NCBI GenBank assembly: GCA_018676675.1
Contig: JABHEG010000145.1
Location: forward strand, 80,155 to 144,154
DNA from: Lentisphaerota bacterium
GTDB lineage: Bacteria > Verrucomicrobiota > Lentisphaeria > Oligosphaerales > JABHEG01
Direction: 5' to 3'
Length of the DNA: 64,000 bases
In this document: in pieces, positions 44,071 through 52,437 of the stretch
Position numbering within the stretch: the first letter of the stretch is position 1
Layout of the letters: each line of letters begins with the position of its first letter
The notes under the pieces: generated by a model
What the model saw: the letters and a program-made list of their open reading frames with translations, nothing else
What the model was told of the DNA's origin: nothing
The model's database searches: none
Position numbers and translations under genes: made by a program

Positions 44071-44835
44071 CTACTGGCCTGTAGGAAGCTCCACGAACTC
44101 ACACACGATCCCCGGGAAACCGGTGCGAACGCGTTCCATCAGAGCTTGGACGCCGAATACCTCTGTACGGTAATGGCCCGCAGCAATGACATTCACACCG
44201 TACTCACGGGCTGGGTGAACATGCATGTGCCCCAGCTCCCCGGTCACGAGGGTGTCGATCCCCCGTTCTGAACACTCTGCCACCATGTCCGCCGCCCCTC
44301 CGGAGACGACTCCGACGCGCCGGACCGTTTCAGGGCCTGCAGGGAGCACCGTGGCCGCAGCGCCCAGTGTCAGGTTAACACGCTCCGCAAACCCGGTCCG
44401 GGTCTCGGGTTCAGCCAGCTCGGCCTCCCAACCGATCTCAATCCCTCCATAGCGGGCGAAGGCCCGGGGAGAAACCAACCCCATCTTTGCGGCGATAACC
44501 GCATTGTTACCCACCTCAGGGTGCGCGTCGAGGGGAAGATGGGAAGCATAGAGCGATGTACCGTTGGCGAACAGCACACGCAGTCGATCTGCGATCTGCC
44601 CCGTGAAGTACCGAATCCCCGGCCCCCAACTCAAACCGTGGTGAACAACCACGAAGTCAGCATCGCGTTCAACGGCCTCAAGGAAAAGCCCCAGACAGGC
44701 ATCCACCCCGAAGACAATCCGCTTGACTTCGTCGGCCCCCGTTACTTGAAGGCCATTGTTCGAACTGTCCTGACACGCCCCTTCGGGAGCCAGGAGAGCA
44801 TCCAGCCAGCTGACCAAATCATCACGTCGTGTCAT
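44071..44835 (-). CDS. NIF3/DUF34-family dinuclear metal protein
   Basis: The 254-residue protein has the family metal motifs: SSNNGLQVTG, FVVVHHGLSWGPG, SLYASHLPLDAHPEVGNN, GELGHMHVHPAREYGVNVIAAGHYRTEVFG and the end CEFVE. NIF3 proteins bind two metal ions and are linked to GTP cyclohydrolase-like folds; the reaction is not settled. The ATG at 44835 has GGAG eight bases upstream. It overlaps the MFS transporter gene end (44822) by 14 bases. Confidence 0.9.
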   Translation of the reverse strand: MTRRDDLVSWLDALLAPEGACQDSSNNGLQVTGADEVKRIVFGVDACLGLFLEAVERDADFVVVHHGLSWGPGIRYFTGQIADRLRVLFANGTSLYASHLPLDAHPEVGNNAVIAAKMGLVSPRAFARYGGIEIGWEAELAEPETRTGFAERVNLTLGAAATVLPAGPETVRRVGVVSGGAADMVAECSERGIDTLVTGELGHMHVHPAREYGVNVIAAGHYRTEVFGVQALMERVRTGFPGIVCEFVELPTGQ

Positions 44836-46048
44836 CGTCTCGTCTCCTCTCAGAAACACCCCCCGAGGCAGGCATCCGGCTTGCCCGCCTTCGGGAAAAA
44901 TACAGCCCAGCCATCAAAACGCTGGCTGTGAACAGGGTTCCGGCAAGCATCCAGAAAGCGCGGCATGGGGTCGCCCCTACAAATACAGGGCCAAGGACCG
45001 GTGAGGCCACCATGCACCCAACGGACCCACATGCGACGGTAAGGCCGATCGCAGCCCCCGAGACACTCGATTCCGTATGGGTGGCAACAGCTCCCACGAG
45101 CAGCGGCCACGTCCCCGCGAAAGCCAGGCCGGTGCAACCGAACAGGACAACGCTCCACGCCCAGGACGTCACCAGGCCCTGCAGTAAGTGGCACACGCCC
45201 CCCGCGAAAAGCAGAGCCGCAATCGCGATCTCGTAGGCCCCGCCTTCCGGAAGACAGGCGCATGCCAGCCGTCCAACGACCATCGCCCCCCAGAAGATCG
45301 AGATCGCGTAGATCGCCCACCCCTCCGTGCTTCCCAGGCACTGCTCCAAATAAACCGTAATGAACGTGACCGACCCCATCTCCGCGAACACGTAGAGGAA
45401 GATGACCACACAGGAAACCAGCACGAACGGTCGCAGAACAGCCGGCCTGCGGCTCGAAATCTCCCTACGGAGGACCTGAGGAGTCTCCGGGAAACGCGAG
45501 GCACTGAATAGCACGAGGAGCGCCATCCCACAGACACTCGTCCCAAAGAAGAACGACCGCCAGGAAACACCCAGCGGAAGAAGCTGCCCCATCAACGCCG
45601 GCCCGCCGATCGCTCCCAGGCAATAGGCCACTTGCGAGAGGTTGAGAAAGAACTTCTTCCGGTCAGGAAAGAGATCGGTAAGAAGTGCCGAACTCATGCT
45701 CTCCAGAATCCCCCCACCCACTCCCATCACGAATCCCGCAACAAACGTCAGAGAGACACGAGGCGACAACCCCCAACACGCGGCGCCGACGGACAGGAAC
45801 ACAGCCCCTGCCTGAAGCACCAGCTTTTTTCCGAAACGGTCAGCCAACACCCCGCCGATGATGCTGGAAAGAAAGAACCCAGTGAACTGGCACGCCGAGA
45901 CATTGGCCATGACGTCGGGAGTCACTCCGAACTCCCGGGCCGCTCGCAGCAACGCGGCAAACACAATATTCGCGGAAACCGCAAAGACAGTCAGAGCCGA
46001 CAACGCCGCAACCGTCAGCCGCTTTGTCGTCGGTTGGGAGGAAGACAT
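44822..46048 (-). CDS. MFS transporter
   Basis: The 408-residue protein has twelve predicted hydrophobic helices and the MFS loop motif GGVLADRFGKK between helices 2 and 3. ILESMSSALLTDLFPDRKKFFLNL resembles sugar/ANION:H+ symporters. The substrate is unknown. The ATG at 46048 has GGAG five bases upstream and removes a non-conserved N-terminal stretch. The stop codon overlaps the start of the NIF3 gene, indicating coupling. Confidence 0.88.
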   Translation of the reverse strand: MSSSQPTTKRLTVAALSALTVFAVSANIVFAALLRAAREFGVTPDVMANVSACQFTGFFLSSIIGGVLADRFGKKLVLQAGAVFLSVGAACWGLSPRVSLTFVAGFVMGVGGGILESMSSALLTDLFPDRKKFFLNLSQVAYCLGAIGGPALMGQLLPLGVSWRSFFFGTSVCGMALLVLFSASRFPETPQVLRREISSRRPAVLRPFVLVSCVVIFLYVFAEMGSVTFITVYLEQCLGSTEGWAIYAISIFWGAMVVGRLACACLPEGGAYEIAIAALLFAGGVCHLLQGLVTSWAWSVVLFGCTGLAFAGTWPLLVGAVATHTESSVSGAAIGLTVACGSVGCMVASPVLGPVFVGATPCRAFWMLAGTLFTASVLMAGLYFSRRRASRMPASGGVSERRRDDDTT

Positions 46049-46085
46049 GGGCGCTCCAGACGCACGTGATCCCGGGGGCCAGGCG

Positions 46086-47048
46086 TCAGCGTATCTGCGT
46101 GATAACCCGATAGCCGGTCGCCGGGCCAATTTCGTCCGCGACCACCAGCGAAAGCTCCCTCAGCAACAGCTGGCCCGCCCGGCGTGACATGGGCACCATG
46201 AGATCAGCCAAAAGCGTCTCTGAGCCCGTGAGAACGAGATGAGAGGGTACGAGCGAAGGGTCCGGGTCGGCCTTGTGGACAGCAGAGCGCAGCGCCCCGA
46301 ACACAAGAGCAAGGTCACGGCACAGCGAACGGAAAGCAGGGAGTATGGCCAGCTCCGTGAGAGGAGTGTCACCAAGCCCCTCACCAAAACAGGCAAGGTC
46401 GACAACCAGCCGCGCTCTGGGCAACACGACAGACACGGGGTGAAGGGATAGAACACCCGACTCGATATGCCTCTGAGCCAGGTCCGGCAACCCATTGGCA
46501 ACACCCGACTCGTCAAGAATAAGCTCCGCAGCCCCCGACTCCCTCGCTGACCGGTGATGCATCACATGCGCCCCAAGCTGGCGAATCAGCTCGTCGCTCG
46601 CTTCCGAGAACTGAAGCTCCGCAAGCATTGATCGGACCTGTCGGGCCACAGCTGTACAGGACATCGCCGAAAGCGGCAGACTTGCTCCCAGAACCTGGGC
46701 AATCCGGTCGTCACCAACAGGAGAAAAACGTTCCCGAATGAGCTCAGCAGGATTCCCTTCCCTCAGCTGAATAAAACGAGCGGCCACATCTCCGTATCCC
46801 GACGCGACCAAAAGGGAAGCAACCAGTCCCTGGACTTCACCCTCGGTGAAAGAGGATGTCCCCGATTCGCGCTGCTCGGTGAGCTGCTCCTGCAGTATGA
46901 AAAGCACGTGATCAACGGGCCAGCTTTCAGCCACACCACAGTGCTCGAAGCAATGAACGAGCTCGCGGCGAAGCGTCTCCGCGTCGAAGCTGACGGTGGC
47001 GCCCCCGGGCGTCACAAGCATGGAATGGGCAGAAGACAGCTTGATCAT
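46086..47048 (-). CDS. Divergent ATP-cone-like domain protein, unknown function
   Basis: A 320-residue product without a family I can name. The N-terminal about 95 residues (LVTPGGATVSFDAETLRREL, FTEGEVQGLVASLLVASGY) follow the alternating pattern of the ATP-cone domain of NrdR and class I/III ribonucleotide reductases, but key residues are diverged. The rest is alpha-helical, with no catalytic motif I recognise (AELILDESGVANGL and LPRARLVVDLACFGEG stand out). The ATG at 47048 starts just before the cone-like part; a GTG at 47081 in frame is an alternative. It lies 72 bases downstream of nrdR and ends 37 bases before the MFS start. Confidence 0.6.
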   Translation of the reverse strand: MIKLSSAHSMLVTPGGATVSFDAETLRRELVHCFEHCGVAESWPVDHVLFILQEQLTEQRESGTSSFTEGEVQGLVASLLVASGYGDVAARFIQLREGNPAELIRERFSPVGDDRIAQVLGASLPLSAMSCTAVARQVRSMLAELQFSEASDELIRQLGAHVMHHRSARESGAAELILDESGVANGLPDLAQRHIESGVLSLHPVSVVLPRARLVVDLACFGEGLGDTPLTELAILPAFRSLCRDLALVFGALRSAVHKADPDPSLVPSHLVLTGSETLLADLMVPMSRRAGQLLLRELSLVVADEIGPATGYRVITQIR

Positions 47049-47120
47049 ATCGTCAAACACCGGGCACGCCCGATGCCACACTCACTTCGTTCTGGAATTA
47101 GGGCCTGTCTCGCGAACACG

Positions 47121-47603
47121 TCAGACAGCATCTTCTTCGCGACGCGTAGCCTGTCCTTCGGTCAGGTTCTGCACCTCATTGATGAACTGTCCTACATCCT
47201 TGAAGCTGCGGTAGACGGATGCGAAACGAACAAAAGCCACCTCGTCAATCTTCTGCAGCTCCGCCATGACCATCTCCCCCAAAACGCGTGTGTCAACTTC
47301 CCGCTGCAGAAGTTTGTCCAGCTGCCCCGATACGGTTTCGACCAAGGCATCAATCTCATCCTGTCCGACCGCTCGTTTCCAGCAGGCATGGTCGACGCCG
47401 GACCGGAGCTTTGCCGGGTCGAATTCCTCGCGGGTTCCATCGCGCTTGACAACCACGAATTCTGTCTGCACAACCGATTCCCGCGTCGTGAAACGGCCTG
47501 AACAGCTCAAGCACTCACGCCGACGACGAATCGCATCACCTTCCTTCGCGATCCGCGTGTCAACGACCTTGTCGTCAAGGCAGCCACAGTTCGGGCAACG
47601 CAT
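47121..47603 (-). CDS. nrdR: Transcriptional repressor NrdR
   Basis: The 160-residue protein has a zinc ribbon (Cys3, Cys6, Cys31, Cys34; MRCPNCG, CLSCSGRFTT) and an ATP-cone domain (VVKRDGTREEFDPAKL). NrdR binds ATP/dATP and represses ribonucleotide reductase operons through NrdR boxes. No nrd structural gene is in this window. I do not see a clear NrdR-box pair upstream of nrdR itself. Confidence 0.95.
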   Translation of the reverse strand: MRCPNCGCLDDKVVDTRIAKEGDAIRRRRECLSCSGRFTTRESVVQTEFVVVKRDGTREEFDPAKLRSGVDHACWKRAVGQDEIDALVETVSGQLDKLLQREVDTRVLGEMVMAELQKIDEVAFVRFASVYRSFKDVGQFINEVQNLTEGQATRREEDAV

Positions 47604-47856
47604 ACTTCACCACCCCACAATCAGTCCGCCTTACGTGCCAATTCAGCTTGACCATCTCTGGCCAAGAACCGATCGATAAGAGCACAAAACATAGCCACAA
47701 TCGGCTAATTTTCAAATTGTTACAGACCCGCATGGAACGAGAATACAGCGCCAACAGACGGAATGATCTTCCCATCTTACCGGACGCCCTCCCCACCAAA
47801 AGGGCCTCGCAGCCATCGCCAGGAACGTGCTCGTGCCTCTTCCGGCGACCGGAGCT

Positions 47857-48648
47857 TCACGGAGTCTCATGGTAGTCGCGGGAAACCGCCTGAATGTCGA
47901 CCGCACGTCCCGCCTCATCCACGGTCACGATCGCTCCATGCAGACGAATGTCGTCCTCTACAACTTTGAAACGCGTTGGCATGCCCGTTGAGAAGCGACG
48001 GACAACCGCTGAGACATCGCGTCCAAGCACTGAGTTCCGCGACCCGACCATACCCACATCGCACTGCACCGCCGTGCCCTGCGGGAGAATGCGCTGATCA
48101 GCAGTAGGCACATGCGTGTGTGTGCCCAGCACAGCCGAAGCGCGACCATCCAGGTACCACCCCATGGCATGCTTCTCGCTCGTGGCTTCCGCGTGCATGT
48201 CAACGATCACAACTTGAGCCTGACCCTCTATCTCCTGGAGAAAACGGTCAACTGCCATGAACGGACAGTCCGCAAAACCGTTCATGAAAACACGCCCAAG
48301 GACGGAAATCACCGCAACGGAAACACCATTGGGTGCTTTGAACACCCCCCAGCCCCGCCCGGGCTGCCCGGGGTTGAGGTTGGCAGGACGCAAGACGTTC
48401 GGATACAGACCTATCTCGTCATCGAAACCACGTTGGTCCCAGATGTGATCCCCGCCGGTCAGCACGTCGACCTCGGCACGCAACATCTGTTCGACACACT
48501 TCCGCGTCATTCCGCCGCCACCAGCCATGTTCTCGGCGTTCGCGATGCAGAACGAAATCCCGAACTCACGGCGCAGTTCCGGAACGAGGGCCTGGACGGC
48601 TTTGCGGCCGCCTTTCCCGACGATGTCACCGACAAAAAGGATCTTCAT
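47857..48648 (-). CDS. YmdB-family metallophosphoesterase
   Basis: The 263-residue protein belongs to the TIGR00282 family (B. subtilis YmdB, which hydrolyses 2',3'-cAMP to 3'-AMP and affects biofilm). MKILFVGDIVGKGGRKAV, ANAENMAGGGGMT, VVIVDMHAEATSEK and GTHTHVPTADQRILP are the metal and fold motifs. The usual LGNHxWD reads TGGDHIWDQ, with Asp in place of a metal-binding Asn. Because a class III cyclase and a cyclic-nucleotide-binding protein are in the same window, a role in nucleotide signalling is possible but not shown. Confidence 0.85.
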   Translation of the reverse strand: MKILFVGDIVGKGGRKAVQALVPELRREFGISFCIANAENMAGGGGMTRKCVEQMLRAEVDVLTGGDHIWDQRGFDDEIGLYPNVLRPANLNPGQPGRGWGVFKAPNGVSVAVISVLGRVFMNGFADCPFMAVDRFLQEIEGQAQVVIVDMHAEATSEKHAMGWYLDGRASAVLGTHTHVPTADQRILPQGTAVQCDVGMVGSRNSVLGRDVSAVVRRFSTGMPTRFKVVEDDIRLHGAIVTVDEAGRAVDIQAVSRDYHETP

Positions 48649-48833
48649 GGAATCTTCCAGAGAAGCTGCGGCATGTCTGTGGCTTCAGCAGTCGCAACAG
48701 ACAGGCGGCAGAAGAAGTAGACGCGACCGGCCACTCCGAACAACGGCCGAGCAATCCCCTGCAGCGGGGTGATAGCCCATAATATAGCGGTCGGTGAGCC
48801 AATGGACACGCCGCCCCCCGGGCAGCAGCCGAA

Positions 48834-50864
48834 TCACTCGTAGCGCAGAGCATCCACAGGGTTCTTGTTGGCAGCCTGGTAAGCGGGGTAGAGACCGAAA
48901 ACCAGACCAGTGACCGTTGAGGCAACTACGGCAATCCCCAGCAACGGCATGGAGAAGACAACGGGGATCTCCAGGACCGTCCCAATTGAGAACACAGCAG
49001 CAAGTGCCAATGCCACACCGACGATCCCCCCTGTGATGGAAATGAGCATCGATTCCGAGAGGAACTGGTAGAGGATATCGGAGCGAGTGGCACCAACCGC
49101 CCGGCGTATACCTATCTCGCGGATGCGTTCCGTTACCGAGGCCAGCATGATGTTCATGATGCCGATGCCCCCCACAACAATCGAGATCGAGGAGATGCAG
49201 ATTGTCAGAATATCAAGCAAACGCTGAGCCTGGTGCTTCTGCTTCAGCAGATCCATAGGGATAACAAGGTCGTAATCGCTCACGCCTTGGTGTGTGACCC
49301 CCAATACGCGCTTGATCGCACGTCCGGCAGTGTGCAGGAACTCCTCGCTCTCAAGCTGCAGTTGGATCTCATCGATTTCGCTACGGAGGTCAAGGTGAGC
49401 CGTCCGTGTCAGGAGTGTCTCCAGGGGGACAAGCAGGTCGTTGTTGGGGTCCGAGATGCTTGTGGCTTCCAGTTCCTCCAAATCGATGTTCTTGTCGGCC
49501 AACACACCGACGACTGTGTAAGGAGTCCCTCCCAGGAGCAACTTCTCACCGATCACACCTTCCTGATTGAGTTGGCCGGCTATGCCATGCCCGACCACCG
49601 CAACCTTCCGGCTGAGAAGCGTGTCATCGCGCTCGAAGTAACGTCCCGAAGACACCCGGAGATTGTTGACGTCCAGATACTCACCCGAGACGCCGAGAAC
49701 GCGCGGGTTTATCCCCCGACCGCGGTGAAGAACATTGAGCTTGATCTCCCGAACACACGCCGCTCTCTCAATGGCCGGAATATTGGTTCTGAGCAATGCC
49801 AGATCCTCGCGACAAAGCCCGTTGGAGCCTGACATCCGAGCTTCGGTCAGGCGCTCGTTCTCCAGGCGTTTATCAATCACCCGGACCAAATTCGCCCCAA
49901 GCTCCCGAATCTGGTCCTCCTGCTTCTTCTTGCTGCCAAGGGAAAACGATGACATAGCGATAACGGATGAGACGCCGATAATGATGCCCAGCATCGTCAG
50001 GAACGTCCGCATCCGATGGGCCATCAGACCTTCCCGCACGCCGATGCGAAGCAGGTCGAAGAACCCCAAACCGCCGCCCTCCCCGGTGTCCTCCGACGCT
50101 CCGCCACCAAGGGAAGCGGCGAGTTCACCGACAGCTGCCTGATCAATCGTCTTCCGCCCCGGGACATCGGACACGATCTGACCATCGCTCATGGTCACCT
50201 TCCGGGTCCCTTGCTCGGCCAGATCCGGATCGTGCGTGACCATGATAATGGTGTGTCCACGGTCGTGGAGTTCATGAAAGATCCCCATGATCTCACGGCT
50301 CGTCTTCGAGTCAAGGTTCCCGGTCGGCTCGTCCGCAAGGATGAGTCTTGGGTCATTCACAAGGGCCCGGGCAATCGCCGTCCGCTGCAGTTGTCCCCCG
50401 GACAGTTCGCTGGGCAGGTGGGTGAGTCGATCACCCAGCCCGAGCTCCGCTGCGCACGCTCGAGCACGCGTCCGGCGATCCTCCCCGCGCCGCCCGCAGT
50501 ACACCTGCGACAAAGCGACATTCTCGGTGATAGTGAGATCATTGAGCAAGTTGAACTGCTGAAAAACGAAGCCGATGCTCCGATTCCGCATTCGGGATAG
50601 ACGTCCGTCCCGACACTGCGCCATGTCGTCGCCATCGATCAGTAAGCAACCCGACGTCGGCTGATCGAGCAGGCCGATCAGGTGCATCAAGGTTGACTTG
50701 CCTGAACCGGAGCTCCCCACGACCATGATGAAGTCACCTGGGTGCACGTCAAAATCGACGCAGTCCAGTGCCTTCACCGTCGTGCCGCCCATCTGGTAGT
50801 GGCGGCAGAGCGTTCTGACTTTGATAATGGGTTCGTTCACATCACGCAAATCATATTGGGGCAC
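48834..50864 (-). CDS. MacB-type ABC exporter (ATPase fused to permease)
   Basis: The 676-residue protein has an N-terminal ATPase (Walker A GSSGSGKST near 51-59, Q-loop FVFQQFNLL, signature LSGGQLQRTAIAR, Walker B LILADEPTGNLD), a linker, then the MacB core: one TM, a periplasmic domain (about 320-530), and three TM at the C-terminus with the FtsX domain (IGIMNIMLASVTERIREIGIRRAVG). MacB is a mechanotransmission pump that drives export through an outer membrane channel. Two adaptor genes follow upstream in transcription (27 bases and 37 bases apart). No TolC-like protein is present in the window. Confidence 0.93.
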   Translation of the reverse strand: MPQYDLRDVNEPIIKVRTLCRHYQMGGTTVKALDCVDFDVHPGDFIMVVGSSGSGKSTLMHLIGLLDQPTSGCLLIDGDDMAQCRDGRLSRMRNRSIGFVFQQFNLLNDLTITENVALSQVYCGRRGEDRRTRARACAAELGLGDRLTHLPSELSGGQLQRTAIARALVNDPRLILADEPTGNLDSKTSREIMGIFHELHDRGHTIIMVTHDPDLAEQGTRKVTMSDGQIVSDVPGRKTIDQAAVGELAASLGGGASEDTGEGGGLGFFDLLRIGVREGLMAHRMRTFLTMLGIIIGVSSVIAMSSFSLGSKKKQEDQIRELGANLVRVIDKRLENERLTEARMSGSNGLCREDLALLRTNIPAIERAACVREIKLNVLHRGRGINPRVLGVSGEYLDVNNLRVSSGRYFERDDTLLSRKVAVVGHGIAGQLNQEGVIGEKLLLGGTPYTVVGVLADKNIDLEELEATSISDPNNDLLVPLETLLTRTAHLDLRSEIDEIQLQLESEEFLHTAGRAIKRVLGVTHQGVSDYDLVIPMDLLKQKHQAQRLLDILTICISSISIVVGGIGIMNIMLASVTERIREIGIRRAVGATRSDILYQFLSESMLISITGGIVGVALALAAVFSIGTVLEIPVVFSMPLLGIAVVASTVTGLVFGLYPAYQAANKNPVDALRYE

Positions 50865-50891
50865 CAGTCCCGTTTGGCAGGCAGGCCCTGC

Positions 50892-52400
50892 CTAACGCCC
50901 CGGGACGGACGTGCCGCGCTTCTCCTCGGGCTGTTCCAGCGCAATAGTGTCGCCTTCGGAAAGCCCCTTGGTGACCAGGAACTCCCTGTCGTTGAAGACC
51001 CGCCCTTCAATATCATGCCAGGAAAAGACCCGGCCTTTCTTCCTCCGTACACGGTGGCCAGACTCAAGCGTTTCGACGGCCCCACGGGGAATGAGCAACG
51101 CGGTCGTCACCTCTTTCACGACGATCTCGACCTCAGCCGACATGCCAGGATGAAACTGCGCTCCCTTACCTTCAAACGAAATCTCCGCATTGAACATCAT
51201 GATGTCGGACTTCCCCCCGCCCTTGGCTGTCGGGTCGACCAGATTGCGGTCACGGCCAATTGCTCCCAATTGGTCAACTTTCCCACGGAACACCTTGCCT
51301 GGGAAAGCAGGCAAGGTGACACGAACAGCCATCCCCGCCGCCAGTCGGTGGAAGTCCGCCTCATTCACGACCATGTCGATCCTCATGACTGACGGATCGA
51401 TCACATCGGCAATGATATCCTGTGCGTAACGCTCAACCCCGGCTCGGTACTCCCGGAGTTTGCCTCCGGAACGCCAATCCCTGTAGCGACGGACTTTCAC
51501 AACCCCGTCCCGGGTCGCATGCGTGGCAGCCGACTGGGCCTCCCGACGATGGCGTTTCAGGTGGTCATGGTACCCGGCAATCTTCCTCTCGCTGGCCACG
51601 ATCTGATGGCGCAACTCGCTCAGCTTCCGCTCCCGGGCACTCGCGGCTCGCCCCACCACCGCTTCCGCCCGCTCAACCGCCCGACGCAGCTCCACTCGAC
51701 GCTCCTCGGTAATCCCCTTCTTCTTGACGGCGATCTTTATCTCGACCTCGCGCAGCCCGGCGCTGGCACTCTCAAGCCGCCGCTCAAACGGCTCAAGCGC
51801 TGCCGCCGAAATGAACTCCTTTTTGAAAAGCCGGTGCTGGCGATCGTGCTCTCCCTGAGCATCCGCCAGATTGAGTTCGGAAAGCTCCCGTTCAATGGCC
51901 AGCAATTGCAGTTCCTCGGGCGTGGGAGACACGAGCTCTACCTCTTCCTCCAGCCTTGCGTGCTCCAATTCGGCTTCCTTCACAGCCAGCTCCTGATCTT
52001 CCTGGAACGCGGTGAAGGCCTCACGCGCCCCAAGGCCTTTCAGAGCCAGTTCCTCCTGCTCAATTCGGGATTCGTTTTCCTCGGCTTCCTCAACGGACCG
52101 ACTGTCATCCATCTGGAAAACCAGATCCCCCTTCTTGACCGGGGTGCCCTGCTTGACGATCTCGAGTATGTACCCCCGCGTTCGCACGATCGCCGGAGCA
52201 GCGTCGGCACTGCGCAGGATGCCCCGTTGGCGAATGCCGTCAACCCCGCTGTGGGGAGTGACCCGCCACTCGACAACCGTCCCTACGCCCTCGCGCCCGG
52301 AGCGAATGCGCCAGACCACAGCCCCAACACAGAAACAAACGCATAGAGCGATCAGGACCATCGCCCGTGCCCATCTGTTGTTTCCACGTGTCCGTGTCAT
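50892..52400 (-). CDS. Periplasmic adaptor (HlyD/MacA family)
   Basis: The 502-residue protein has one N-terminal anchor helix (MVLIALCVCFCVGAVVW), a lipoyl half (IVKQGTPVKKGDLVFQMDD), a long alpha-helical hairpin with heptads (about 100-270), the second lipoyl half and a barrel/membrane-proximal domain at the C-terminus (GMSAEVEIVVKEVTTALLIPRGAV). It links an inner membrane exporter to an outer membrane channel. The ATG at 52400 starts the anchor; it lies 37 bases after the double adaptor stop. It precedes the MacB gene by 27 bases. Confidence 0.88.
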   Translation of the reverse strand: MTRTRGNNRWARAMVLIALCVCFCVGAVVWRIRSGREGVGTVVEWRVTPHSGVDGIRQRGILRSADAAPAIVRTRGYILEIVKQGTPVKKGDLVFQMDDSRSVEEAEENESRIEQEELALKGLGAREAFTAFQEDQELAVKEAELEHARLEEEVELVSPTPEELQLLAIERELSELNLADAQGEHDRQHRLFKKEFISAAALEPFERRLESASAGLREVEIKIAVKKKGITEERRVELRRAVERAEAVVGRAASARERKLSELRHQIVASERKIAGYHDHLKRHRREAQSAATHATRDGVVKVRRYRDWRSGGKLREYRAGVERYAQDIIADVIDPSVMRIDMVVNEADFHRLAAGMAVRVTLPAFPGKVFRGKVDQLGAIGRDRNLVDPTAKGGGKSDIMMFNAEISFEGKGAQFHPGMSAEVEIVVKEVTTALLIPRGAVETLESGHRVRRKKGRVFSWHDIEGRVFNDREFLVTKGLSEGDTIALEQPEEKRGTSVPGR

Positions 52401-52437
52401 ATGCTTTCCGCACTCGGTGAGAGCCAGCGCCCTCGCG

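Noticed and set aside
47604..47856. NrdR boxes upstream of nrdR
   Set aside because: I looked for paired 16-base palindromes near the start and saw none that fit the known pattern.
48781..48809. TATATT box as promoter of the YmdB-family gene
   Set aside because: No acceptable -35 at 16-18 bases; best candidate matches only 3 of 6.
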